A stretch of 64,000 bases of DNA, taken from assembly GCA_039707655.1 (NCBI GenBank), contig CM077666.1, forward strand, positions 299,858,166 to 299,922,165, written 5' to 3'. Below are positions 1-9,951 of the stretch, piece by piece (position 1 is the stretch's first letter; each line of letters opens with the position of its first letter). A program made the position numbers and the translations under genes. Under the pieces are notes generated by a model that saw only the letters and a program-made list of their open reading frames with translations, did no database searches and was not told where the DNA came from. Source of the DNA: Elymus sibiricus (lineage: Eukaryota; Streptophyta; Magnoliopsida; Poales; Poaceae).

Positions 1-1123
1 TCATTTATATCATGCTTGGGTGGCAAAATTTTAACTTTGAGAGTTTCAACATCATGAGCAATTCTATCCATGTTCCTAGACATGTCATCAACTTTATTCA
101 ATTTTTCTTCTACCATAGCATTGAAAATCTTTTGAGAATTAATAAATTATTTAATATTAGTTTCAAGATCAGAGGGTATCCTATTATTATTATTATATGA
201 ATTACCATAGGAATTACCATAATTATTAGAGGAATTTCCAGGAAACGGTCTAGGATTGAAATTACCCCTATAAGCATTGTTGTTGAAATTATTCCTAGAG
301 ACAAAGTTCACATCCATAGCATCATTATTTTGCTCAATCAAAGTAGATAATGGCACATCATTAGGATCAACATGAGCACTTTTACTAACAACCAATTTCA
401 TAAGAGCATCCATCTTATCACTCAAAGTATTAATTTCTTCGACGGAATTTACCTTCTTACCAGTTGGAGTTCTTTCAGTGTGCCATTAAGAATAATTTGT
501 CATAATATTATCAAGGAGTTTTGTAGCTTCTCCCAATGTAATTTCCATAAAAGTACCACCTGCGGCAGAGTCTAAAAGATTTCTAGAAACAAAGTTTAGT
601 CCCGCATAAAAATTTGCATGATCATCCATAAGCTTAAACCATGAGTGGGGCAATTTCTTATCATTAATTTCATTCGCTCCCAATATTGTGCAACATGTTC
701 ATGATCAAGTTGCTTAAAATTCATTATTTGATTTATTAGAGAAATAATCTTAGCGGGAGGAAAATATTTGGCAATAAAAGCATCCTTACACTTATCCCAA
801 GAATCAATACTATTTCGAGGCAAGGATGAAAACCAAGTTTTAGCACGATCTCGTAATGATAACGGAAATAATTTCAATTTGACAATATCATTATCCATAT
901 CTTTCCTCTTTTGCATATCACAAAGTTCAATGAAAGTATTAAGATGGGATGCAGCATCTTCATTAGGACTACTAGAAAATTATTCTTTCATACCGAGATT
1001 CAACAAAGCAGCATTAATATCACATGACTCCGCACTAGTGGTGGGAGGAGCAATCAGAGTACTAATAAAATCATTATTATTAGTATTTGAAAAGTCGCAC
1101 AATTTGGTGTTTTCTTGAGACAT
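1..1123 (-). pseudogene. Ty3/gypsy gag, broken, runs off the window
   Basis: Reads leftward from an ATG at 1123-1121. The protein contains a retrotransposon gag core (LKLFPLSLRDRAKTWFSSLP, then FIAKYFPP), which packages element RNA in cytoplasmic particles. The frame is disabled at several places: stops at 980-982, 486-488 and 147-149, and a frameshift near a T-run around 610, after which the reading resumes with YAGLNFVSRNLL. An asparagine-rich stretch lies near 180-300. The ATG is about 180 bp inside the primer-binding site of the same element. The frame is still open at base 1, so the rest of the element lies outside the window. A dead gag copy is well supported; the family is not assigned. 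Confidence 0.85.
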
Positions 1124-1301
1124 AGCGACAAAGCAAGCAAACTGGCAAACAAATAAACAAAATATTTTTGTGTTTTTGGAAAATTGCTTTAGAAGTGGGG
1201 GAGATGAAAACGAGAGGCAAATGCAAATAAAAAGGCAAATGAAAATAAGAGCAAGTAGATGATAGTTTATGTGAAGGTACTTGATAGGTTTTGGTGATGT
1301 C

Positions 1302-1319
1302 TCCCCGGCAACGGCACCA
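1302..1319 (-). other. Primer-binding site, tRNA-Asp type
   Basis: On the minus strand this reads TGGTGCCGTTGCCGGGGA, one base different from the exact complement of the 3' end of plant tRNA-Asp. It lies 11 bp inside the LTR end at 1331, which fixes the orientation of the element as leftward. Confidence 0.8.
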
Positions 1320-1330
1320 GAAATTCTTCC

Positions 1331-2213
1331 TGCTACTTGTAAGCTGCGTTGGGATTTCCCCGAAGAGGAGAGGATGATGCACTACAGTAGAGATAAGTAT
1401 TTCCCTCAGTTAAGAACCAAGGTTATCAATCCAGTAGGAGAACCACACAGAACCTCGTTAGCAGCACCTACACACACAAAAGCAAATACTTGCACCCAAC
1501 GCAAACAAGAGGGTTGTCAATCCTCTTGGCGGTTACTTGCAAGGATTAATTCTGATAGTGATAGATAGATAAGTAAATTGCAAAACAAAAGAAAGGAAAT
1601 AAAATTGCAGCAAGGTATTTTTGGTTTTTATATATGATAAAAGTAGACCCGGGGGCCATAGTTTTCACTAGAGGCTTCTCTCTCGAACGCATATCATACG
1701 GTGGGTAAACAAATTACTGTTGGGCAATTGATAGAAAAGCGCATAGTTATGACGATACTCAAGGCAATGATCATGTATATAGGCATCACATCCAAGACAA
1801 GTAGACCAACTCCTGCCTGCATCTACTACTATTACTCCACCCATCGACCGCTATCCAACATGCATCTAGGGTATTAAGTTAATGAAAACAGAGTAACGCC
1901 TTAAGCAAGATGACATGATGTAGACAAAGTAAACTCGAATAATATCATTAAACCCCATCTTTTTATCCTTAATGGCAACAATACAAATACGTGTCTTGTC
2001 CCCTACTTTGTCACTGGGATATAGAACACCGCAAGATTGAACCCATCACAAAGCACCTCTCCCATTGCAAGATAAATCAATCTAGTTGGCCAAACCAAAC
2101 GGATAGATCGGAGAGAAATACAAAGCTATAACAATCATGCACAAATAAGTTCAGAAAAGACTCAAATATTTCTCATGAATAATCTGATCATAAACCCACA
2201 ATTCATCGGATCC
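1331..2213 (-). repeat. Gypsy LTR, 3' part (split by nested element)
   Basis: This is the inner end of the LTR belonging to the leftward element; on the minus strand it ends in TAGCA just before the primer site. The LTR is interrupted at 2213 by the 2214-13450 element and resumes at 13456. Together the two parts are about 1.53 kb. They match the inverted copy at 14155-15670 closely. Confidence 0.85.
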
Positions 2214-2541
2214 TGATACGTCTCCGTCGTATCTACTTTTCCAAACACTTTTGCTCTTGTTTTGGACTCTAATTTGCATGATTTGATTGAAACTAACCCG
2301 GACTGACGCTGTTTTCAGCAGAACTACCATGGTCTTGTTTTTTGTGCAGAAATAAAAGTTCTTGGAATTGGATGAAACTTTTTGGAGATTTTTTATGGAA
2401 TATATAAAAAATATTGGAGCCAAGACCTACCGGAGGGGGGCCACCTGCTGCCCACGACGCACCAGGGAGCGCCTCCCCCCCCCTGGCGCGCCCTGGTGGC
2501 TTGTGGGGCCCACATGGCTCCTCTGACCCTAATCTCAGGCC

Positions 2542-2548
2542 TATAAAT
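2542..2548 (+). promoter_or_regulatory. Predicted LTR TATA box
   Basis: TATAAAT lies in the 5' LTR just after the GC-rich hairpin; the same motif is at 12363-12369 in the 3' LTR. Position about 330 bp into the LTR suits the U3/R boundary. The function is inferred from position. Confidence 0.6.
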
Positions 2549-3562
2549 TCACAATTCCAGAGAAAAAAATAGGAGATGAAGTTTTATTGCGTTTCACGAT
2601 ACGGAGCCGCCGCCACCTCCTGTTCTTCATAGGGAGGCTAGATCTGGAGTCCGTTTGGGGCTCTGGAGAGGGGGGTCTTCTGGCATCGTCATCATCAACC
2701 ATCCTTCATCACCAATTTCATGATGCTCACCGCCGGGAGTGAGTAATTCCTTCGTAGGCTTTCTGGACGGTGATGAGTTGGATGAGATTTATCATGTAAT
2801 CGAGTTAGTTTTGTTAGGGCTTGATCCCTAGTATCCACTATGTTCTGAGATTGATGTTGCTATGACTTTGCTATGCTTAATGCTTGTCACTAGGGCCCGA
2901 GTGCCATGATTTCAGATCTGGACCCTTTATGTTTTCATGAATATATTTGTGTTCTTGATCTGATCTTGCAAGTTATACGCACCTGCTATGTGTTATGATC
3001 CGCATACCCCAAGGTGACAATAATTGGGATTATTTCCGGTGATTACCGTAGTTTGAGGAGTTCATGTATTCACTATGTGTTAATGCTTTGTTCCGGTTCT
3101 CTATTAAAAGGAGGCCTTAATATCCCTTAGTTTCCTTATGGACCCCGCTGCCATGGGAGGGTAGGACAAAAGATGTCATGCAAGTTCTTATCGCAAGCAC
3201 GTATGACTATATACGGAATACATGCCTACATTACATTGATGAATTGGAGCTAGTTCTGTGTCGCCCTAGGTTATGACTGTTACATGATGAATGTTATCCA
3301 ACATAATCACCGATCCAATGCCTGCGAGCTTTTCACATATTGTTCTTGCTAAGTTACTACTGTTGCTACTGCTGTCACAATTGCTACTACTATTGCTGCT
3401 ACCGTTACTGTTACCGTTATTCTTATTGCTATTGCTATCAAACTATCATACTACTGTGCTACTGATCACTCTGCTGCAGATATTTAGTCTCCAGGTGTGG
3501 TTGAATTGACAACTCAACTACTAATACTTGCAAATATTCTTTGGCTCCCCTTGTGTTGAATC

Positions 3563-3568
3563 AATAAA
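3563..3568 (+). terminator. Predicted LTR polyadenylation signal
   Basis: AATAAA occurs 60 bp before the LTR end; the matching signal in the 3' LTR is at 13385-13390. This is the expected place for the R/U5 cleavage signal. Confidence 0.5.
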
Positions 3569-3639
3569 TTTGGGTTGAATACTCTACCCTCGAAAACTGT
3601 TGCGATCCCCTATACTTGTGGGTTATCAAGACCTTTTTC

Positions 3640-3657
3640 TGGCGCCGTTGCCGGGGA
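3640..3657 (+). other. Primer-binding site, tRNA-Asp
   Basis: TGGCGCCGTTGCCGGGGA is an exact 18-base complement of the 3' end of plant tRNA-Asp including CCA. It begins 11 bp after the 5' LTR end at 3628. Confidence 0.92.
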
Positions 3658-3706
3658 ACATAGCTCTATTTGTCGAGTCACTTGGGATTTATATCTATTG
3701 ATTACT

Positions 3707-6454
3707 ATGAAGAATCTGAAAGACGCTAAGACCAAGATCGTTCCCTCTAAGACGAGGGGAGGTATGGAACTGCCATCTAGCTCTGCACTTGATTCACCTT
3801 CTGTTTTGAGTAAACTTGCAACACCACCACATGCTACTAATTCTGATATGTCACAAGTTATTGATGATACTACTTCTGCTATGAATGATACTCATGATGA
3901 TGCTAGTACTATGCTTGATAATGATGTGCCACTTGGTGAATTTCTTAGTGCACAACTAGCTAAAGCTAAAGAAATTGAAAATGTTGAAACTCTTGAGAAT
4001 TATGATTCACCTATTATGCCTAGCTCTCCTACTAGAGTTGAAACACCTGATGAACATTGCTTTGATAGGGAGACGGCTAGAGCCATTCTTGCTTGTAATG
4101 ATAGAAATGAAGTTATAAAATTGCTTGCTGAAATGAAAGAAAAATCTATGAGGGAGAGAATGAAATATGATCCCAAGTTTGCTACCTCTCCCATATTTTT
4201 TACTGATAAGGATTATGAATTTTCTGTCGATCCTGAGTTAATTACTTTGGTTGAATCTGATCCTTTCCATGGCTATGAAATTGAGACCGTTGTGGCACAT
4301 CTTACTAAATTAAATGATATAGCCACCCTATTTGCTCATGAGGAAAAAATTCGCTATTACTATATTCTTAAGTTATTTCCTTTCTCATTAAAGGGTGATG
4401 CTAAGGAATGGTATAATACTCTTGCTCCTGGTTGTGTGCGTAGTCCCCAGGATATGATTTATTATTTCTCTGAAAAATATTTTCCTGCTCATAAGAAACA
4501 AGCTGCCTTACAGGAAATATTTAACTTTGTGCAAATTAAAGAAGACAATCTCCCTCAAGCTTGGGGGAGGCTTCTCCAATTACTTAATGCTTTGCATGAT
4601 CATCCTCTTAAGAAAAATGAAATACTTGATATCTTCTATAATGGACTAACCGATGCTTATAGGGACTACCTAGATAGTTGTGCGAGTTGTGTTTTCAGGG
4701 AACGGACTATTGAACAAGCTGAGGAGTTATTGAATAATATATTGGAGAATGATAATGATTGGACACTTCCCGAACCACCGCCTAAACCCACTCCGAAGAA
4801 GAGGGGTATTTTATATCTCAGTCCTGAAGATATGCAAGAAGCAAAGAAATGTATGAAGGAAAAAGGTATTAAAGCTGAGGATGTTAAGAATTTACCACCT
4901 ATTGAAGAAATACATGGTCTTGACACACCGCCACAGGTAGTAGAGGTAAATTCTCTTATAAAGTTTGATGAAAGTGATATTCCTTATAACAAACCTCCTA
5001 GTCAATGCTTGTATGAATTTGACAATTATATTATTAAGCAAGATCACTTCAATGCAAATGTTATGAAACAATTGAAACAAAATGCCTACATGATTGCTCG
5101 CTTGAGTGACTTGTTATTTAGAATTGCTAATGATGTTAAAGGTGTAAGTAAACATGCATCTATGGTTCAAACCCAATTAGAACAAGTTGCTAAATCTCAG
5201 AGGGAATTGCTCAATGAAATGAATAATAATATGAATGATCATGCTGTTAGAGTAATGACTAGAGGAGGTAGAATGACTCAGGAGCCACTTTATCCTGAAG
5301 GTCACCCTAAAAGAATTGAACAAGACTCTCAAAGAATTAATGTTGATGCACCTAGTCCATCTAAAAAGAAAAAGAAAAAGAAAAATGATAGGACTTTGCA
5401 TACTTCTAGTGAACCCGAGGTAGAAAAACCCTTGGAGGATAGTAATGATGTTTCTATTTCTGATGCTGAAACACAATCTGGTAATGAACATTCACCTGAT
5501 GACAATAATAATGATGATGCTCATGTGGATACCCAACCAGATAATGATAAAGAACCTGATAATGATGTTGAAATAGAACCTGCTGTTGATCTTGATAACC
5601 CACATTCTAAAAACAAACGTTATGATAAAAGGGACTTCGTTGCTAGAAAACATGGTAAAGAAAGAGAACCATGGGTTCAAAAACCCATGCCCTTCCCTCC
5701 TAAACCATCTAAGAAAAAGGATGAGGAAGAATTTGAACGCTTTGCTGAAATGCTTAGGCCAGTCTTTTTGCGTACTCCTTTGACTGATATTTTAAAGATG
5801 GCCCCTTATGCTAAATATATGAAAGACATTGTCACAAATAAAAGAAACATACCTGAAGCTGAGATTTCTACCATGCTTGCAAATTATTCTTTTAAGGATG
5901 GAGTACCTAAGAAACTAGGAGATCCGGGAATACCAACTATACCATGCTCCATTAAAAGAAATTATGTCAAAACTGCTTTGTGTGATTTAGGAGCCGGTGT
6001 TAGTGTTATGCCTTTCTCTTTATATAAAAGTCTTGATTTGAATAAACTTATTCCCACTGAAATATCATTGCAAATGGCTGACAAATCAACTGCCATACCT
6101 ATCGGTGTTTGTGAGGATGTGCCCGTTGTAGTTGCAAATGTTACTATTCTAACAGACTTTGTTATACTTGATATGCCCGAGGATGACAACATGTCGATTA
6201 TCCTTGGTAGACCCTTTTTGAATACTGCAGGGGCTGTTATTGATTGCAACAAAAGCAAGGTCACTTTTCATATCAATGGTAATGAACATACGGTGCACTT
6301 TCCGAAGAAACAATTTCAAGTAAATGGTATTCATATTATTGAGAAGACTCCGACAATTACTATTGGAAGTTTTCAACTCCCTCTTCCTACTGTTCAAAAG
6401 AAATATGAAACTCTTATTATTGGGGAGATGCATATCCCCGTTGAGGTAACTTAG
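3707..6454 (+). CDS. Gypsy gag-protease polyprotein, intact
   Basis: An uninterrupted frame of 915 codons. The start at 3707 is chosen because upstream in-frame codons overlap the LTR end and primer site. Residues about 200-320 are the gag core (FPFSLKGDAKEWYNTL at about 224, then YYFSEKYFPA and a QAWGRL motif). A lysine run lies near residue 552, followed by an acidic D/N/E-rich linker to about 640. The aspartic protease follows, with the active-site motif CDLGAGVS (Asp about 760) and the flap-side motif IILGRPF near 831. No CCHC zinc knuckle was seen. It would assemble particles and cleave the polyprotein. The frame ends after the protease with no polymerase behind it. The length and lack of stops suggest recent insertion or retained function in trans. 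Confidence 0.93.
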   Translation: MKNLKDAKTKIVPSKTRGGMELPSSSALDSPSVLSKLATPPHATNSDMSQVIDDTTSAMNDTHDDASTMLDNDVPLGEFLSAQLAKAKEIENVETLENYDSPIMPSSPTRVETPDEHCFDRETARAILACNDRNEVIKLLAEMKEKSMRERMKYDPKFATSPIFFTDKDYEFSVDPELITLVESDPFHGYEIETVVAHLTKLNDIATLFAHEEKIRYYYILKLFPFSLKGDAKEWYNTLAPGCVRSPQDMIYYFSEKYFPAHKKQAALQEIFNFVQIKEDNLPQAWGRLLQLLNALHDHPLKKNEILDIFYNGLTDAYRDYLDSCASCVFRERTIEQAEELLNNILENDNDWTLPEPPPKPTPKKRGILYLSPEDMQEAKKCMKEKGIKAEDVKNLPPIEEIHGLDTPPQVVEVNSLIKFDESDIPYNKPPSQCLYEFDNYIIKQDHFNANVMKQLKQNAYMIARLSDLLFRIANDVKGVSKHASMVQTQLEQVAKSQRELLNEMNNNMNDHAVRVMTRGGRMTQEPLYPEGHPKRIEQDSQRINVDAPSPSKKKKKKKNDRTLHTSSEPEVEKPLEDSNDVSISDAETQSGNEHSPDDNNNDDAHVDTQPDNDKEPDNDVEIEPAVDLDNPHSKNKRYDKRDFVARKHGKEREPWVQKPMPFPPKPSKKKDEEEFERFAEMLRPVFLRTPLTDILKMAPYAKYMKDIVTNKRNIPEAEISTMLANYSFKDGVPKKLGDPGIPTIPCSIKRNYVKTALCDLGAGVSVMPFSLYKSLDLNKLIPTEISLQMADKSTAIPIGVCEDVPVVVANVTILTDFVILDMPEDDNMSIILGRPFLNTAGAVIDCNKSKVTFHINGNEHTVHFPKKQFQVNGIHIIEKTPTITIGSFQLPLPTVQKKYETLIIGEMHIPVEVT

Positions 6455-7245
6455 TGTTATATGAAAATTCTTCAGTTTCATGTCACTCGGAAATGGTTTG
6501 TTAATAAGACCTGATCAACCTTATTAATGGATTCTTTTTGAGAGGCATGTGGTCGATGAATTTAGTAAGCACAACCTTCTGTAACCACCTTTTGTTTTCT
6601 GTTACTTTTAGTTAAATGCAATAAAATGCCTTGATTACCCTGTTTTCTGAATTATCCGTGCAATAAAAAATGCCCAAAAATAAAAGTGCTCAGAATGCAA
6701 TAAAATTTTGATATGAATTTTTATAGAATATTTAAGAATTTTAGGCACTAAAAACATACCAGGGGGGTGCCCCAAGTGCCCACGAGGCACCAGGGCGCGC
6801 CACCCCCCCCCCCCCTGGTGCGCCCTGGTGGCTTGTGGGCCCCACAAGGACCCCCTCACTTATCCCTTCAGCCCACTTCGTCTCTTACCTCTAGCAAAAA
6901 TTCCTGGTAGCTCTCTCTCTCTCTCGTGTTCTTGCTCCCAAACCTGAAATTTTCGATCTCTTTGCTCGGAGCTCCATTTCCGAAACTGTTTTGGGAGATT
7001 GCTCCTTGGTATGTGACTCCTCCATTGCTCCAATTAGTTTTTGTTTTAGTGGATTATATTTTGCATAATTAGCTACTCTTGGTACTACTGAAAATGAGCT
7101 TGCATGTTGAATTCTTTGAGTCCCAAGTAGTTTGAATGCTTGATATAGCCTCTAGACATCCATATGAGTAGTTGCTATCAATCTTGTGAAGTTTTATTGA
7201 TATCATTTTGTGGCCCAAAATTTTCAGAAATTTGTTCTTAAGAAA
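6455..7245 (+). other. Internal spacer with LTR-like GC hairpin
   Basis: No coding sequence. Bases about 6700-6850 resemble the U3 part of the element's own LTR: an A/T-rich lead, then CACCAGGGCGCGCC, a C-run, and the inverted half ending in GGTGCGCCCTGGTG and GGGCCCC. A CT-rich stretch (6908-6925) and leader-like sequence follow before the second ORF. It may be the leader or internal promoter of that ORF; this is inference. Confidence 0.5.
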
Positions 7246-9951
7246 ATGAATATCTTCCGGAGGAGTTCTTCGAAGCGGACCACCAAGGGAGTCCTTGGGG
7301 ACTCCTCGGACAACGACCTCAACATCCCGCATAGGACGGAGGTCCGGCCGTGCGAATGGCCGCACAATGCCTTCATGAACGAAGCCGGATTCTACCAAGA
7401 GTTTGCGCAATTTGTTGCTAATGCCGGATTGACCGACTTCCTCGCAGATGAGTGTGACCAGCACCACATCCTTACAAATTCCTTTATGCAAAACTTTCAT
7501 TTTCTGAATAGGCTTGAACCACCTGAGGTGCGCTTTGATTTATATGTTGAACATCATCAGATACCTCTGGCTGAGTTTTGTGAGATATGTTTGATCCCCT
7601 TTGATGGGGAAATAAGAGAGCCTCGCCCGGAGGAGTTCGAGAGCTTCCTCCGCAAATTGACTGTGGGAGAGGAAAGTGGCGTGTCGAGAGCCTGAGCCAC
7701 TAGCTTGCAGTTTCCCTCTGTTTATTACTTTGCTTTATTCATAGGGAAATTCTTGACTGCTAGCGAGCAAGGTGGTGCGCTATGTGCACCTGACTTTGCC
7801 ATTTTACGCCGCGCACTTTATAATGACAACACTTATAACTTGGGAGCTATCATTGCACGCCGCCTGCACACTAATAAGACTAAGGGTAAAATTCATGGTG
7901 GAATTTATGCTACTCGCTTAGCGAGACATTTTAATGTTAACATTCGCCCTCATGATTATTTGTTGCCCAGAGTTTACTTAGATCACCAGTCTATGAGGGA
8001 TCACCACTTTCTTGATGCCCCTGAGCCTCCTCACCACATTCGTTATAACTTGGTTTTTAGTGAGGATACTCGTGATATTATTCCGTTGCTTGCACCTGCT
8101 TTGTTTGATTCTCATGCCAGGAATGGATATACCGTGATGCCACCGGACATCATTGCTTACCGGAATGCCTTGGCAGCGGCAGAGGAGGAGGCTGATACGT
8201 CTCCAACGTATCTATAATTTATGAAGTATTCATGCCATGTTTATTATAGTTTTGTATGATTTTGGTGCACTTTTATATGGCTTTTACATGATTTTCATGG
8301 ACTAACATATTGACCTAGTGCCCAGTGCCAATTGTTGTTTTCTGCTTGTTTTTGGTTTTCCAGAAAATCTATATCAAATGAAGTCCAAATGCAGCGAAAC
8401 TTTTTGACGATTTTTTCTGGAACATAAGAGACACTAGAAGCTTTGGGAGGAGGCCAAAAGACCCACAAGGGCTCCACGAGCCACCAGGGCGCGCCACCCC
8501 CCCCCAAGGCGCGCCCTGGTGCCTCGTGGGCCCCCTGTGGCCCTTCTTCGCGTGATTTCAATGCCAAAAAATCATATATATTCAGAAACCCCCGAAAGTT
8601 AACCTAGATGAGTTTTTACGCCGCCGCAAGCCTCTGTACCTCCACGATCTAATCTGCAGCCCTTTTCCGGCACCCTGCCGGAGGGGGGAATCATCACTGG
8701 AGGCCATCTTCATCATCCCGGCGGTCTCCATGACGAGGAGGGAGTAGTTCACCTTCGGGGCTGAGGGTTTGTACCAGTAGCTATGTGTTTGATCTCTCTC
8801 TCTCGTGTTCTTGATTTGGCATGATCATGATGTATCGCGAGCTTTGTTAATATAGTTGTATCATATGGTGTTTCTTCCCTCTCTATCTTTGTTGTGATGA
8901 GTCGAATCTTTTCCCTTTGAGGTTTCGTTATTGTCGGATTGAATATTCAGATTTGAGAACACTTGATGTATGTCTTGCATATGAATACCCGTGGTGACAA
9001 TGGGGTATTATATTGATTCACTTGATATATGTTTTGGCACTCAACTCGCGGATTCCCGAGGTGACATTGGGGTAATCTATGCATAGGGGTTTATGCATGT
9101 TTTCATTATCTTTTCTCCGATAGAAACTTTGGGGTGCTCCTTGGAGTTCTTTGTGTGGATTGAATATTATGATTATGAAGTTGTTTGATGCATATCGTAT
9201 AATCAACTCACGGATACTTGTGGTGAAATTCGAGTATCTAGGTGACATTAGAGTTGGTTGATGTGTATCATATGGTGTTATTTTAGTACGGACTCTAGGG
9301 CTGTTTGTGACACTTATAGGAATAGCTCAATAGATCGATCGGAAATGATAACTTTGAGGTGGTTTCATACCCTACAAACAATTTCTATCTTATGTTCTCC
9401 GCTAATAGGAACTTGGGAGTGATTCTTTATCGCGCGTTGAGGGATGGTTATATGATCCAATTATACTAGCATTGTTGAGAGATTGCACTAGTGAAAGTAT
9501 GAACCCTAGGCCTTGTTTTTAAGCATTGCAATACCGTTTGTGCTCACTTTTGTTACTTGCTACCTTGCTGTTTTTATATTTTCAGATTACAAAAACCTAT
9601 ATCTACTATCCATACTACACTTTTATCACCATCTCTTCGCCGAACTAGTGCACCTATACAATTTACCATTGTATTGGGTGTGTTGGGGACACAAGAGATT
9701 TCTTGTATTTGGTTGCAGGGTTGTTTGAGAGATACCATCTTCAACCTACGCCTCCCATGGATTGATAAACCTTAGGTCATCCACTTGAGGGAAAATTGCT
9801 ACTGTCCTACAAAACTCTGCGCTTGGAGGCCCAGCACGAGTCTACAAGAATAAGTTGTGTAGTAGACATCAGAGGCCCAGGATTGGGACGCTCGGGTGCC
9901 GTCGCCTCAGGACTTTCACATGGGACCGGATGGCTACTACGGATGGCCATA
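7246..9951 (+). pseudogene. Extra ORF of gypsy element (plant transposon-protein type), split
   Basis: From the ATG at 7246 the frame reads a protein resembling the additional ORF of grass non-autonomous gypsy elements (opening MNIFRRSSSKRT, with RTEVRPCEWP and FALFIGKFLTA). Its function is unknown. It is broken twice: an in-frame TGA at 7693-7695, after which the same frame continues, and a solo LTR (8193-9871) inserted inside a GAG-GC codon pair. After the LTR the frame resumes at 9872 and ends with ...YYGWP and TAG at 9949-9951. Without the LTR the coding span is about 1.03 kb. Recognition of the family is from memory; a profile search for the 'putative plant transposon protein' domain would test it. 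Confidence 0.7.
8193..9871 (+). mobile_element. Solo LTR, gypsy, 1679 bp
   Basis: Starts TGATACGTCTCCAACG and ends GTAGACATCA. The target duplication GAGGC is exact at 8188-8192 and 9872-9876. No internal domain is present, so this is a product of LTR-LTR recombination. The GC-rich hairpin with GGCGCGCC is at about 8487-8520. Its 3' part is homologous to the fragment ending at 45202. Confidence 0.92.

Larger units (their letters stand above)
2214..3628 (+). repeat. 5' LTR of the 2214-13450 element
   Basis: A 1415-bp LTR starting TGATACGTCTCC and ending GGGTTATCA. It holds a GC-rich hairpin around 2435-2510 (CACCAGGG... with GGCGCGCCCTGGTG), a TATA box at 2542, a trinucleotide-like CTACTATTGCTGCTA stretch near 3350-3440 and an AATAAA signal near its end. 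Its partner is at 12035-13450. Confidence 0.95.

Noticed and set aside
3291..3509. Leucine-rich short frame in the LTR
   Set aside because: A product of the trinucleotide-like tract; the same frame repeats in the 3' LTR.
3640..3657. tRNA gene suggested by tRNA-Asp-like sequence
   Set aside because: Only the 3' 18 bases are complementary and it follows an LTR end; it is a primer-binding site.
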